Source: Pseudomonadota bacterium
Lineage (GTDB): Bacteria; Myxococcota_A; UBA796; GCA-2862545
Direction of reading: 5' to 3'
DNA length: 64,000 nt
NCBI GenBank assembly: GCA_947505245.1
Contig: CANNIZ010000006.1
Location: 87,026-151,025, forward strand
Position numbers and translations under genes: made by a program. Of the stretch, positions 43,358-51,552 are shown one piece after another. Numbering within the stretch: the first letter of the stretch is position 1; each line of letters begins with the position of its first letter. The notes below the pieces were generated by a model that did no database searches, was not told where the DNA came from, and was given only the letters and a program-made list of their open reading frames with translations.

Positions 43358-44113
43358 ATGGCCGACCCGTACGCGATCCCCCCGCTCTACGACCTCGAGT
43401 ACCAGCACCAGGCCGACGATATCGCGTTCTACGTCGCCGTAGCGGCGCGTAGCGGCGGGCCGGTGCTCGAGCTCGGCTGCGGCAACGGCCGCCTCATGCT
43501 GCCGATCGCGCGTTCGGGCGTCCACATCGACGGGGTCGACGCCTCCGCGTCGATGCTCGCAGACCTCGAACGGAAGCGCGCGCTCGAGCCCGAACACATC
43601 CGCGACCGCATTCACGCGAGGCTCGGCGACTTCCGCACCGCGCAGGTCGAGCCCGTCCACAAGGTGGTCATCTGGCCGTTCAACGCCCTGCACCACTGCC
43701 CCACCGGCGCGGACGTCGTGAAGGTCCTGGACACCGCGAAGCGCGCGCTCGTGCCCGACGGCACGATCTACCTCGACTGCTACCTGCCCGATCGCAAGCT
43801 GTACGCGCGCACCCCCCACGGTCGCTACGAGGAGCGTACGTTCACCGACCCGCGCGACGGCGGCACGCTGATGTCGTGGGAGACGGGTTTCTGGGACGAG
43901 CAGAAGCGCATCCACCACGTCACGTACATCTACCAGCACGCTGACGGGCATGAAGAGAGCCTCGACCTCAAGCTGCACATGTACGAGAAGGACGAGCTCC
44001 TGAAGTTCATCCGCGACGCTGGGCTGAAGATCCTCTGGCAGTCGTCGGACTTCTTCGGCGCGCCGATGGCGCCCACCTCGTTGAAGTGGGTCATGCAGCT
44101 GGTTCCGGCCTAA
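43358..44113 (+). CDS. SAM-dependent methyltransferase (class I)
   Basis: A 251-residue cytosolic enzyme. The Rossmann motif LELGCGNGR (37-45), the acidic loop IDGVDAS (about 55) and a VVIWPFNAL motif (about 105) fit class I methyltransferases. The acceptor is unknown. The upstream region overlaps that of the divergent TPR lipoprotein by 62 bases. The stop overlaps that of the convergent dehydratase gene by 4 bases. Confidence 0.87.
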   Translation: MADPYAIPPLYDLEYQHQADDIAFYVAVAARSGGPVLELGCGNGRLMLPIARSGVHIDGVDASASMLADLERKRALEPEHIRDRIHARLGDFRTAQVEPVHKVVIWPFNALHHCPTGADVVKVLDTAKRALVPDGTIYLDCYLPDRKLYARTPHGRYEERTFTDPRDGGTLMSWETGFWDEQKRIHHVTYIYQHADGHEESLDLKLHMYEKDELLKFIRDAGLKILWQSSDFFGAPMAPTSLKWVMQLVPA

Positions 44114-45513
44114 ACCTCTGGCAGCCCCGCAAGGCGCCTCGCGACGCGCACCTTGCCCGCCCAGTCGGCGTGGCGGTCGATCACGATCCGCTGCGCCATC
44201 GGCGACCCGGCCCCGTGCATACACTCGATCCGCAGCGGCACCGAGCCCGCGCCCGACGTGAACCACTCGACGAGCCGAAGCATCCTGCCGCGCTCCGGAG
44301 ACCCCATCACGTTCGCGAGGATCGGTCCCAAGCGCGGGTGCGCGGCGTCTGCGAGCGACGGCATCGTGCTCACGAGCCCGCCCGCGAGGTCCTCGGCGAG
44401 GCGCACCACCTCATACGGAAGCCGCGACACGGTCTGGGTGCAAACGTTCGCGAGCAGCGCGTCCACCCGCCACAGACCCGCCGCGTGCCTCGTGGATTTG
44501 TGGCTCGCCGCGAGCCCCAGCCCGTGGATGGTCTCGGTCAGGTGAACCATCTCGATCATCTTCTCCCGCACGGCGGGCGTGCGCTCCACCCCGTTCAAGC
44601 GCGCCACCTCGGCCACCGCGCCGATCAACGCGTCGAGGTTGCCGGGCTTGCAGCCGCCGTAGCTCGCGCGGTGGTAGCCCGTGAACGCATCGAGCATCGC
44701 GCTCACCGCCGCGAGGTGACCGTCGAGGAACACGTTCGCGCTCGGCACGAACACGTCGTCGAACGCGACCACGACCTGTTGCCCGGAGTATCGTACGTTT
44801 CCCGCGTCGGGCGTCCCCTTGCGGTCATCGGACGGCTGGCGCCCGAGGATCATCACCACGCCAGGCGCATCGACGGGCACGGCACACGCGATGGCGAACG
44901 CCTCCTCGCCCGTCCGCAGCGCCTGCCCCGGCATGACGAGGATCTGGTGCGCGTTGGCGGCTCCGGTCTGGTGCAGCTTCACGCCGCGGATCACGACGCC
45001 GTCGGGCCGCCGCTCGACGATGCGCACGAACGATTCGGGCTGCTCGGCAGGCCGCTTGCGACGATCCCCCTTTGCGTCGGTCATCGCGCCGCAAACCATC
45101 TCGTCGTGCTGCTGCACCTCGCGCAACCAACGCACGAACCTCGCGTGAGGCACGTCGCCGGCCTCGAACGTCGCGATAAACAGCGCGTTGAGCGCGTCCA
45201 TGCCGACACAGCGCTGAAAACACGTGCCGGTGATGCGCCCGAGCTCGCGCTGCAGGAGCACCTTCTTGACGAGGTCGTCGGTGGAGCGGAACAGGTGGAC
45301 GAACCGGTTCACCGGGCGGCTCGTCAGGTCCGAAAACGCGGTCGCGATCCCGTGATGCGCAGGATCGTGGGCGAGCGCGTAGGTCGCCGCGACGGCCTCG
45401 ACCGCCGGCGCCACCTTCGGGTGTGCCAGCGGCTCGTCGACGCGCACCCCGTCGATCCACAACTCGATCTTCCGTGCCCGCAGCGAGTCTTTGTACTGTT
45501 CAGCGGTGTTCAA
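44110..45513 (-). CDS. abfD: 4-hydroxybutyryl-CoA dehydratase / vinylacetyl-CoA isomerase
   Basis: A 467-residue [4Fe-4S] flavoprotein of the AbfD family, which dehydrates 4-hydroxybutyryl-CoA to crotonyl-CoA. Seen: RSTDDLVKKVLLQRELG (about 76-92), CFQRCVGMDALNA with Cys98 and Cys102, AMTDAKGDR, HQTGAANAHQILVMPG, and HRASYGGC with His281 and Cys288. Those four residues match the iron-sulfur ligands known for the clostridial enzyme, so a catalytic cluster is likely. No CoA transferase or other 4-hydroxybutyrate gene lies nearby. It reads away from the MopE-like lipoprotein. Confidence 0.88.
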   Translation of the reverse strand: MNTAEQYKDSLRARKIELWIDGVRVDEPLAHPKVAPAVEAVAATYALAHDPAHHGIATAFSDLTSRPVNRFVHLFRSTDDLVKKVLLQRELGRITGTCFQRCVGMDALNALFIATFEAGDVPHARFVRWLREVQQHDEMVCGAMTDAKGDRRKRPAEQPESFVRIVERRPDGVVIRGVKLHQTGAANAHQILVMPGQALRTGEEAFAIACAVPVDAPGVVMILGRQPSDDRKGTPDAGNVRYSGQQVVVAFDDVFVPSANVFLDGHLAAVSAMLDAFTGYHRASYGGCKPGNLDALIGAVAEVARLNGVERTPAVREKMIEMVHLTETIHGLGLAASHKSTRHAAGLWRVDALLANVCTQTVSRLPYEVVRLAEDLAGGLVSTMPSLADAAHPRLGPILANVMGSPERGRMLRLVEWFTSGAGSVPLRIECMHGAGSPMAQRIVIDRHADWAGKVRVARRLAGLPEV

Positions 45514-45556
45514 ACCGGCCTCCGACGACGAGAGCCATCATGCTACAGTGCGCGGG

Positions 45557-47728
45557 ATGCTGCTCCTCTCGCTGCTCGCCGGGTGCACAGGATCGCCGCC
45601 GGACGTCGACACCGACAGCGACGTCGCTGTGGGCCTGTTGGCGCTCGACCCGTGTGAGCCCGGCGCGTTCGATCTCGGTACGCTGGACCCCGGCGGCGTG
45701 GCGTCGGTCGCGGTGCGCGCGAACAACCTCGGCGACACCGACGTCACCGTCACGAGCGTATCGATCGATGCGCCGTTCGCCCAAACCGCGGCGCCGCCGC
45801 TCACGATCGGGCCGCGCAGCTCCACACAATTCTCGGTGCGATTCGTGCCGGAAACCTACGGCGACTGGACGGGCGCCCTCTCGGTGGGCTGGTCGACGGA
45901 CGGCGGCGAGCCGCACACCGCCACGTGCGGCTTCTCCGGGCGCGTACTCCCGGACCACGATCAGGACGGGTTCGACAGCCGCGACGCCGGTGGCGACGAC
46001 TGCGACGACGACGACAACGACGTCCACCCCGGCGCAGAAGACGCCTGGTACGACGGCTTGGACGCCGACTGCGACGGCGCTTCGGATTTCGACCAGGATC
46101 AGGACGGCTACGACGCCGCCGCGTTCGACCCCGACAGGACCACGGGGGCGGACTGCCAGGACACGAACCCTGGCATGCACCCCGGCGCTCCGGACGCGTG
46201 GTACGACGGGATCGACGCTGATTGCGATGGCGCCGACGAATTCGACCGCGACGGGGACGGCTGGGGCAGCGCCACGTACGGTGGCTCGGACTGCGACGAC
46301 GGCGACGCGAACACGTTCCCCGACGCCGCAGAGGTGTACGACGGGCGCGACCAGGACTGCGACGGGTACGTCGACGACGACGTGAAGGTCGGCCAGGCCA
46401 ACGCCCGGATCCGCGGACTCGCGGGCGATCGGTTCGGAGCGTCGGTGGCGCTCGGAGACTTCGACGGAGACTCGCGCCCCGAGCTCGTCGTGGGCGCGTG
46501 GCGCACCAACCCGGCCACCAACCCTCCCGCCGGCGACGGGCTCGCGCGCGGCGCGCTCGCGGTGTGGAGCACCACGCCGTCCACGAGCGACCGCGCCACC
46601 GCTGCCGCGCTGTGGCAAGGTCCGACGGCCACGAGCGAGCTCGGCCGCGCAGTCGCCGACGTCGGGGACTGGGACGGCGACGGGCGGACCGACCTCGCCG
46701 TCGGCGCCCCCGGCCGCAACGGCCTCGACGGCGCGGTCTACGTGATCTCCGGCCGCGACTACACGTCCACCGACCTCGCGCGCGCGCTCGTCACCGTGTA
46801 CGGACGAGCCGACCAGCGGCTCGGGCTCGGCTTCGCGTCCCACGCGGATCTCGATGGCGACGGCAACGACGACCTCGTCACCGCGGGCGTCGACGCCGAC
46901 ACGCCGTACACCACGCTCGGAATCGTGTACGGCGGCGGGGCCACCGGGCCGCGCGCCTGGGACGCCGTCGACGCCACGCTCACCCATCGGTGCGGGCTCG
47001 CGACGGGGCGGACGTGCCTGACGTCGTACTGGGACGCTCCCGGCGGCAGCCCGACGTTCGCGAACCTCGGGGCCGCCGGCGACCTCGACGGAGACGGCGT
47101 CGTCGACGTGGTCCTCGCCGACCCGTTGGACGACGCCGGCGGCACCCAGACGGGCCGCGTGTGGGTGTTGTGGGGGCGCACCCTCCCGTACTCCGGAGCG
47201 GCCTCCCTGGAGGGCACGGCGAGCGTCGTCGCGACAGGCCTCCTCGAGGAAGAGCGCCTCGGGACCGCAGCCGGCATCACACCGGACGACGACGGTGACG
47301 GAGGCGCTGAGCTGTGGCTCGCACGCGGCGTCGATGGCGTCGTGTATCACCTGTCCGGTGGGCCTTCGCTCCGGCTCGGCGCTGACCTCGAGACCGACGC
47401 GGTGGCCATCGTGCGCCCCCGCGGCCAGAACGCGACAGGGTTCGCCCAGGCGGGCGACCTCACCGGAGACGGCCTCCGGGAGCCGCTCGTCGCGTTCGCC
47501 GCGGAGGGTCGCGGCGCGGTGCGTGTCCTCGCGTCGGGTTTCCGCGGTGAGGCGACCGTGACGAGCGGCCCGGCTTCGTTCGTGGGCGACGTCGACGAGT
47601 CGTCGCTCGGCGCCAGCGTCGCCGCCATTCCCGGCGACCTCGACGGCGACGGCCGCGTCGACCTCGCGTTCGGCGACCCCGACGCGTTCAACGGCGACGG
47701 CGCGGTCTACCTTTTCATGGGGCGCTGA
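45557..47728 (+). CDS. Lipoprotein with MopE-type metal-binding repeats and FG-GAP-like beta-propeller
   Basis: A 723-residue lipoprotein (MLLLSLLAGC). An Ig-like domain (about 30-130) is followed by three MopE-type Asp-rich repeats with DCDDD..D..PGA...YDG.D.DCDG (about 137-285), a motif known from putative metal-binding surface proteins. The C-terminal 400 residues hold FG-GAP-type calcium sites in integrin-like blades (DWDGDGRTDLAVGAP, DLDGDGNDDLVTAG, DLDGDGVVDVVLADP, DLDGDGRVDLAFGDP). A calcium-dependent surface or adhesion role is likely. It is the first gene of a run with two small membrane proteins. Confidence 0.88.
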   Translation: MLLLSLLAGCTGSPPDVDTDSDVAVGLLALDPCEPGAFDLGTLDPGGVASVAVRANNLGDTDVTVTSVSIDAPFAQTAAPPLTIGPRSSTQFSVRFVPETYGDWTGALSVGWSTDGGEPHTATCGFSGRVLPDHDQDGFDSRDAGGDDCDDDDNDVHPGAEDAWYDGLDADCDGASDFDQDQDGYDAAAFDPDRTTGADCQDTNPGMHPGAPDAWYDGIDADCDGADEFDRDGDGWGSATYGGSDCDDGDANTFPDAAEVYDGRDQDCDGYVDDDVKVGQANARIRGLAGDRFGASVALGDFDGDSRPELVVGAWRTNPATNPPAGDGLARGALAVWSTTPSTSDRATAAALWQGPTATSELGRAVADVGDWDGDGRTDLAVGAPGRNGLDGAVYVISGRDYTSTDLARALVTVYGRADQRLGLGFASHADLDGDGNDDLVTAGVDADTPYTTLGIVYGGGATGPRAWDAVDATLTHRCGLATGRTCLTSYWDAPGGSPTFANLGAAGDLDGDGVVDVVLADPLDDAGGTQTGRVWVLWGRTLPYSGAASLEGTASVVATGLLEEERLGTAAGITPDDDGDGGAELWLARGVDGVVYHLSGGPSLRLGADLETDAVAIVRPRGQNATGFAQAGDLTGDGLREPLVAFAAEGRGAVRVLASGFRGEATVTSGPASFVGDVDESSLGASVAAIPGDLDGDGRVDLAFGDPDAFNGDGAVYLFMGR

Positions 47729-47732
47729 CTCC

Positions 47733-48071
47733 GTGCTGCAGTACGTGAACGCCGAGTACGTCGCCACCGCTGCGTGCTTCGTCACGTATGTCGCCACAGG
47801 CATCACCGTGCTCGTCGTCACCGCCACGGTCGCCAGTCGGGCGTCCCTCGCCGGCCGCGCGGGGGTCGGGCGCACGGCGGTCGCCGGCGTCGTATGGGGC
47901 GTGATGATCGCCGCCACACCCTTCGTATTGGTCGGCGTGGTGTGGACCCAGACCGGTGACTACGATCGCCCTGTACGCGCCGCAGCCATGCTCGTCGGCA
48001 TGGTGGCGCCGGTGCTCCTGGCACGGTTTGCCGCGATCGTGGCGCTGTCGACCACCGAGTCCCGCCCGTGA
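47733..48071 (+). CDS. Small membrane protein, three to four helices
   Basis: A 112-residue protein; GTG start 4 bases after the MopE-type gene. Three hydrophobic helices (about 8-30, 48-68, 83-103) with Thr/Ser-rich faces and no family match. Its stop overlaps the next start (GTGA), so it is translated with the following small membrane protein and probably works with it. Confidence 0.6.
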   Translation: MLQYVNAEYVATAACFVTYVATGITVLVVTATVASRASLAGRAGVGRTAVAGVVWGVMIAATPFVLVGVVWTQTGDYDRPVRAAAMLVGMVAPVLLARFAAIVALSTTESRP

Positions 48072-48436
48072 TCGAGGGGGTCAAAGAGCTCTTTGTGCTC
48101 ATCGCCGACCACAGCGGTCAGCTCGCTCCCCTGCTCGCGTTCGCGCTCGTCACCGTCGCCACGCTGCCGCACGCCGCCGCCGGGCGCGCTCGTCAGGCGC
48201 TCGCGGGGCTGATCGCCGGCGCCGCGTTTGTCGGCATGTACGCGATGTTCACCGTCACCGAATCGCGCGACATCCGCAACCTGCTCGACAGCCCCATGCG
48301 CGAGGTCGTCATGGCCGCGATGTTCTGCGCCTTCGCCCTATTCGAGGGCGTCGCAGCGACAGCACTGCTCGTCGGGCGGCACGGAATCATGCCCATCACT
48401 GCGGAACCTTCCGCGGAGCCGCCCGCTCAGGATTGA
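48068..48436 (+). CDS. Small membrane protein, unknown
   Basis: A 122-residue protein with GTG start overlapping the previous stop. Hydrophobic segments are at about 20-34, 42-62 and 79-100. Residue pattern resembles its neighbour, so the two may be paralogous or a pair. The last 10 bases overlap the end of the convergent membrane protein gene. Confidence 0.55.
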   Translation: MIEGVKELFVLIADHSGQLAPLLAFALVTVATLPHAAAGRARQALAGLIAGAAFVGMYAMFTVTESRDIRNLLDSPMREVVMAAMFCAFALFEGVAATALLVGRHGIMPITAEPSAEPPAQD

Positions 48437-49485
48437 AGCTCCCTCGCGGTCTTGCGCCTCGCGTCCCCTTCCGCGGCGTGGGCACGCAAGCGCTGCAGCA
48501 CGTCCGGAAGGCGCTCGGGAGACGCCTCGCCCGGCAGCTGCTGACCGAGCGCGAGCCCCGCGTGGGCCTCCTCGAGGTACGCGAGCGCGTATTCGACGAG
48601 CGCCGTGGTGCGCCCGCGCTCGGTGTCCATCGTCTTTCGGTGCACCAACAGCCGTCGCAGGTGCTCAGCGGTTGCCTGGCGGCGCTCGCGCGTGAACGTG
48701 TCCACCTCTTGCATCGCGTCGGTCTCGGCGATGCGCGCCTCGACCTTGGCGACGTCGATCGAGCCCAGGTCCCCGTCGAGCGTCTGCAGCGTCTTCTGCA
48801 GCCGGAACACCCAGGTGGACACCTCGGCGAGGCCGCGCTTCGTCGGATCGTCAGGCCCGCGCTTGATCGCCGCGCTGTACAGCTCGAGCGCCTGGAACGC
48901 GGGTTGGCGGTACTCGGGCTTGAGCTCGCGCACGATCGTTCCCTTGCCGGGGACCGTGATCGCGTCGTACCGGAACGCGAGCGGGAGCAGGCCCTGGGCG
49001 CCGACGAGGCCCGTCATCGCCGCCGCGAGCGCCGCGCCGAGCGTGGTGCCGACGAGATCCGGCATCAGCGCTGAGGCCGCCCACAGGCCGATCGCCGAGC
49101 CCGCTGCCGAGCCGAGCGCTGCGTTCACGTAGTCGAGCCCGTCAGCCGGCTCGGGCAGCAGCCACGCGACAGCGAAGCCGGCCACCGCGCCCGCGCCCAA
49201 CACCGGCGAGAGGTCCAGCGCGGCCGAGGCGAGTCCGCCCAGCACCGTCGCCGTCGTCACGAGCGGCATCGCCCACGCCTTGCGCGGGTTCGCGACCGAC
49301 GCGCCCACGCCCATCGCGACGCTCATCGCGAGCTCAGGGTGCGACGTCCACACGCCCGCGAGCGAAAGCCCCGCGGCCGTCGCCGTCTGCGCGCCCACCC
49401 AGCCCGCCTGCCGCATGGGGAGCAACGCGATCGCGGAGCGATGGGCGAGCGGTCCAGCGGGGCGGGGTTCCAGGGCGGTCATCAC
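48427..49485 (-). CDS. Membrane protein with coiled-coil C-terminus, unknown
   Basis: A 352-residue protein beginning with two consecutive Met codons; either could start. Four or five hydrophobic helices run from about 30 to 170 with Gly/Ala-rich faces. The C-terminal 150 residues are helical and charged, with heptad-like runs (VAKVEARIAETDAMQEV, TFTRERRQATAEHLRRLL). Not recognised. It begins 10 bases before the stop of the VWA protein gene (same direction), so the two may be one operon. Confidence 0.6.
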   Translation of the reverse strand: MMTALEPRPAGPLAHRSAIALLPMRQAGWVGAQTATAAGLSLAGVWTSHPELAMSVAMGVGASVANPRKAWAMPLVTTATVLGGLASAALDLSPVLGAGAVAGFAVAWLLPEPADGLDYVNAALGSAAGSAIGLWAASALMPDLVGTTLGAALAAAMTGLVGAQGLLPLAFRYDAITVPGKGTIVRELKPEYRQPAFQALELYSAAIKRGPDDPTKRGLAEVSTWVFRLQKTLQTLDGDLGSIDVAKVEARIAETDAMQEVDTFTRERRQATAEHLRRLLVHRKTMDTERGRTTALVEYALAYLEEAHAGLALGQQLPGEASPERLPDVLQRLRAHAAEGDARRKTARELQS

Positions 49486-49494
49486 AACTCCCGA

Positions 49495-50976
49495 TCAGCG
49501 CGCGTCGTTGAGGTAGTCTTCCTTCGCCTGCATCACGACCCGGCGCGCCGCCGGCGCCGACGGAGACACCGTCGGCATCGTGTTGCGCATCTGCTCGGTG
49601 CGCTCGGCGCGCATCTGCAGGTCGGCGTCGCCGCCGAGCAGGGTCGCATTGTACCCGAACCACGACTCGCCCTTCTTCGCGTACTCCTCGGCCTCGGCGA
49701 TATTGCCGTCGGCGTAGGCCCGCGCGGCGAGCTGCGACTGCTCGTTGCCCCACGCCATCGCCGCACCTTTGGTGCGATCCCGGTCGAGCGACTTGTCGAC
49801 GACGGCGACGTCCTGCGTGCCCGTCGCCACCACGATCCGCGCGGCGTTCCCGGGAGCGCCGTCGATCACGTCATCGTAGCCGAGGTTGACACTCGCGAGC
49901 TTCAGCTCGCCGCCCTCGCGCGGCGCCGACACCCGCACGCGCGCGACGATCTTTCGCGTCTGGCCGGCGTACATGTCGCCCATGTCCACGCTGAATCCGA
50001 CCTCACACAGCGTGTTGGGGCAGTCCGCGACCCAGCCACGCTCGTCCCAGCCGACCACGTCGAGCAGCTCGATCCCGGAGGCCCCGTCCCAGCCCACCGA
50101 CACCGTGGTGCGATGCGCGACGACCGACTGCGACTTGCGCAGCTCCTCGCTGAACACCGTCTGCAGCTCCGTCGGATCGTCCACGAAGTCGTAGCTGCCG
50201 CCGCCAGCGTCCGCGAGCCGCTGGAGGAGGTCTTCGTTGTAGTCGAGCCCGAGGCCAACCACGCTCACGGTCACGCCCTTCGCGTGGATGTCGCCGACGA
50301 TCCGCGCGAGCGCGTCGGCGTCCTGCACCCCAACCGTCGGGTTGCCGTCCGAAAGCAGCACCACGCGGGGCGCGTTCTCGCCGTTGGACGCGCGCAGCGC
50401 CTCAGCCGCGCTCGTGTTGAGGCCGTCGCCGATGTTGGTGCCGCCACCTTCGTAGATGCGGTCGATCTGCGCGCGCAGCGACTGAGCGTCGCGCACAGGT
50501 CCGGCCGGAATCTTCACGTTCGCTTCGTCGGAGAACGCGACCAGCGCGTAGCTGTCGCCCGGCTCCATGTGATCGACGAGGTAGCCCGCGGACCTGCGCG
50601 CGTAGTCGATCTTCCCCTCGCCGGTCATCGACCCGGACACGTCCATCGCGACGGCGATGTCGACCGGGCGCCGAACGCTCGTGCCCATGTCGTCGGGCGC
50701 CGTGACGTTGATGACGATGAAACGTTCGCTCGTCGCGCCGGCGATCACCGCGCTTCGATCGAGGCCCGCGTCGAGCTTGAGGTGGCCGTGATCCGACGTG
50801 GAGACCGTCGCGACAGGCGCGACCTCGGGGATCACCACCAGCGGCGGCACCGGCGGAACGGAGACGACCGGCGGAACCGGGGGTGTGGAGAACGCCCCAC
50901 CGAACAGGCGGGGCGCAAACACCGCCGCCGTAAGCGCGAGGCCGACCAGCCCAACCGTGACATGCCAACGCTGCAT
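49495..50976 (-). CDS. VWA-domain protein, exported or membrane-anchored
   Basis: A 493-residue protein. The start at 50976 is fixed by GGAGG 6 bases upstream; an earlier codon has no such site. The N-terminal hydrophobic helix (TVGLVGLALTAAVFAP) is a signal or anchor, followed by a Pro/Val linker. The VWA domain (about 105-290) has the MIDAS motif D112-V-S114-G-S116, so it should bind Mg2+. The C-terminal part has a TPR-like helix (AARAYADGNIAEAEEYAKKGE). Similar proteins in Myxococcota and planctomycetes act as surface-sensing or assembly factors, but no specific role is supported. Confidence 0.85.
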   Translation of the reverse strand: MQRWHVTVGLVGLALTAAVFAPRLFGGAFSTPPVPPVVSVPPVPPLVVIPEVAPVATVSTSDHGHLKLDAGLDRSAVIAGATSERFIVINVTAPDDMGTSVRRPVDIAVAMDVSGSMTGEGKIDYARRSAGYLVDHMEPGDSYALVAFSDEANVKIPAGPVRDAQSLRAQIDRIYEGGGTNIGDGLNTSAAEALRASNGENAPRVVLLSDGNPTVGVQDADALARIVGDIHAKGVTVSVVGLGLDYNEDLLQRLADAGGGSYDFVDDPTELQTVFSEELRKSQSVVAHRTTVSVGWDGASGIELLDVVGWDERGWVADCPNTLCEVGFSVDMGDMYAGQTRKIVARVRVSAPREGGELKLASVNLGYDDVIDGAPGNAARIVVATGTQDVAVVDKSLDRDRTKGAAMAWGNEQSQLAARAYADGNIAEAEEYAKKGESWFGYNATLLGGDADLQMRAERTEQMRNTMPTVSPSAPAARRVVMQAKEDYLNDAR

Positions 50977-50981
50977 GGGAA

Positions 50982-50986
50982 CCTCC
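50982..50986 (-). promoter_or_regulatory. Ribosome binding site of the VWA gene
   Basis: CCTCC on the plus strand (GGAGG on the coding strand) is 5 bases from the ATG at 50976 and decides this start over an upstream in-frame codon at 51021. Confidence 0.8.
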
Positions 50987-51051
50987 GGGACGAGTCCCGT
51001 CCACCCCGACAACGAACCCACACCCGGGTTCCTTTCACTGGTCCGGCGCGA

Positions 51052-51552
51052 TCACTGAAACGGGTCACCGATCCGCGTACCGCTCACGTTCCCGGTCGCG
51101 TTGAACGTGCCGGAGTCCTTGCCAGCCGTCCACTCCTCCTCGTAGTCCCAGCTGCCTTCGAGGTGATCGGCGAACACGTTGAAGTCGCCCGTCGCGGAGA
51201 GCACGTGTACGTCGCCGTCCTGGCGGTAGGCACCGTCGAACGCGAGGCCGAAGCTCCCGCACTCCACCGTGCTCACCGTCGCGCGCGCGGGGAACGAGTC
51301 CTCGTCGATCAGCACCGTGACGCTGTCGGTGTCGACCAGGATCGACCACTCGCTCCAGCCGTTCGCTGGCGACGTGTCGGCCGGGAAGTTCTCGAGGTTC
51401 GACCCGTCGTACTCGACCACGTTCGCAAACACCGCGTACGTGCCTGCGATCTCGTCCGCCGGCCCACATTCGACCCCACAGCCCGACGCGGCCGCCGCGC
51501 CGGCGACGAGCAACGACCCTTGAAGTGGAAGCGTGGTGCGCATGTGAGACAT
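51052..51552 (-). CDS. Lipoprotein, small, unknown
   Basis: A 166-residue lipoprotein (signal ending in AASGC, with another Cys soon after: GVECGP). The mature part has a beta-sandwich-like look with aromatic-acid alternation (DGSNLENFPADTS, SWDYEEEW). Two Met codons (M1 and M4) are possible starts; M1 immediately follows the stop of gamma-glutamyltranspeptidase. No function recognised. Confidence 0.65.
   Translation of the reverse strand: MSHMRTTLPLQGSLLVAGAAAASGCGVECGPADEIAGTYAVFANVVEYDGSNLENFPADTSPANGWSEWSILVDTDSVTVLIDEDSFPARATVSTVECGSFGLAFDGAYRQDGDVHVLSATGDFNVFADHLEGSWDYEEEWTAGKDSGTFNATGNVSGTRIGDPFQ

Noticed and set aside
45981..46380. Asp-rich repetitive DNA in the MopE-type lipoprotein, first taken as a possible CRISPR or tandem repeat
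   Set aside because: The periodicity follows protein metal-binding repeats of unequal length and sequence, not identical repeats with unique spacers.
45500..47917. 805-codon minus-strand frame opposite the MopE/FG-GAP lipoprotein
   Set aside because: Val/Arg/Glu/Ala-rich artefact produced by the repeated GAC/GGC codons of the Asp-rich repeats.
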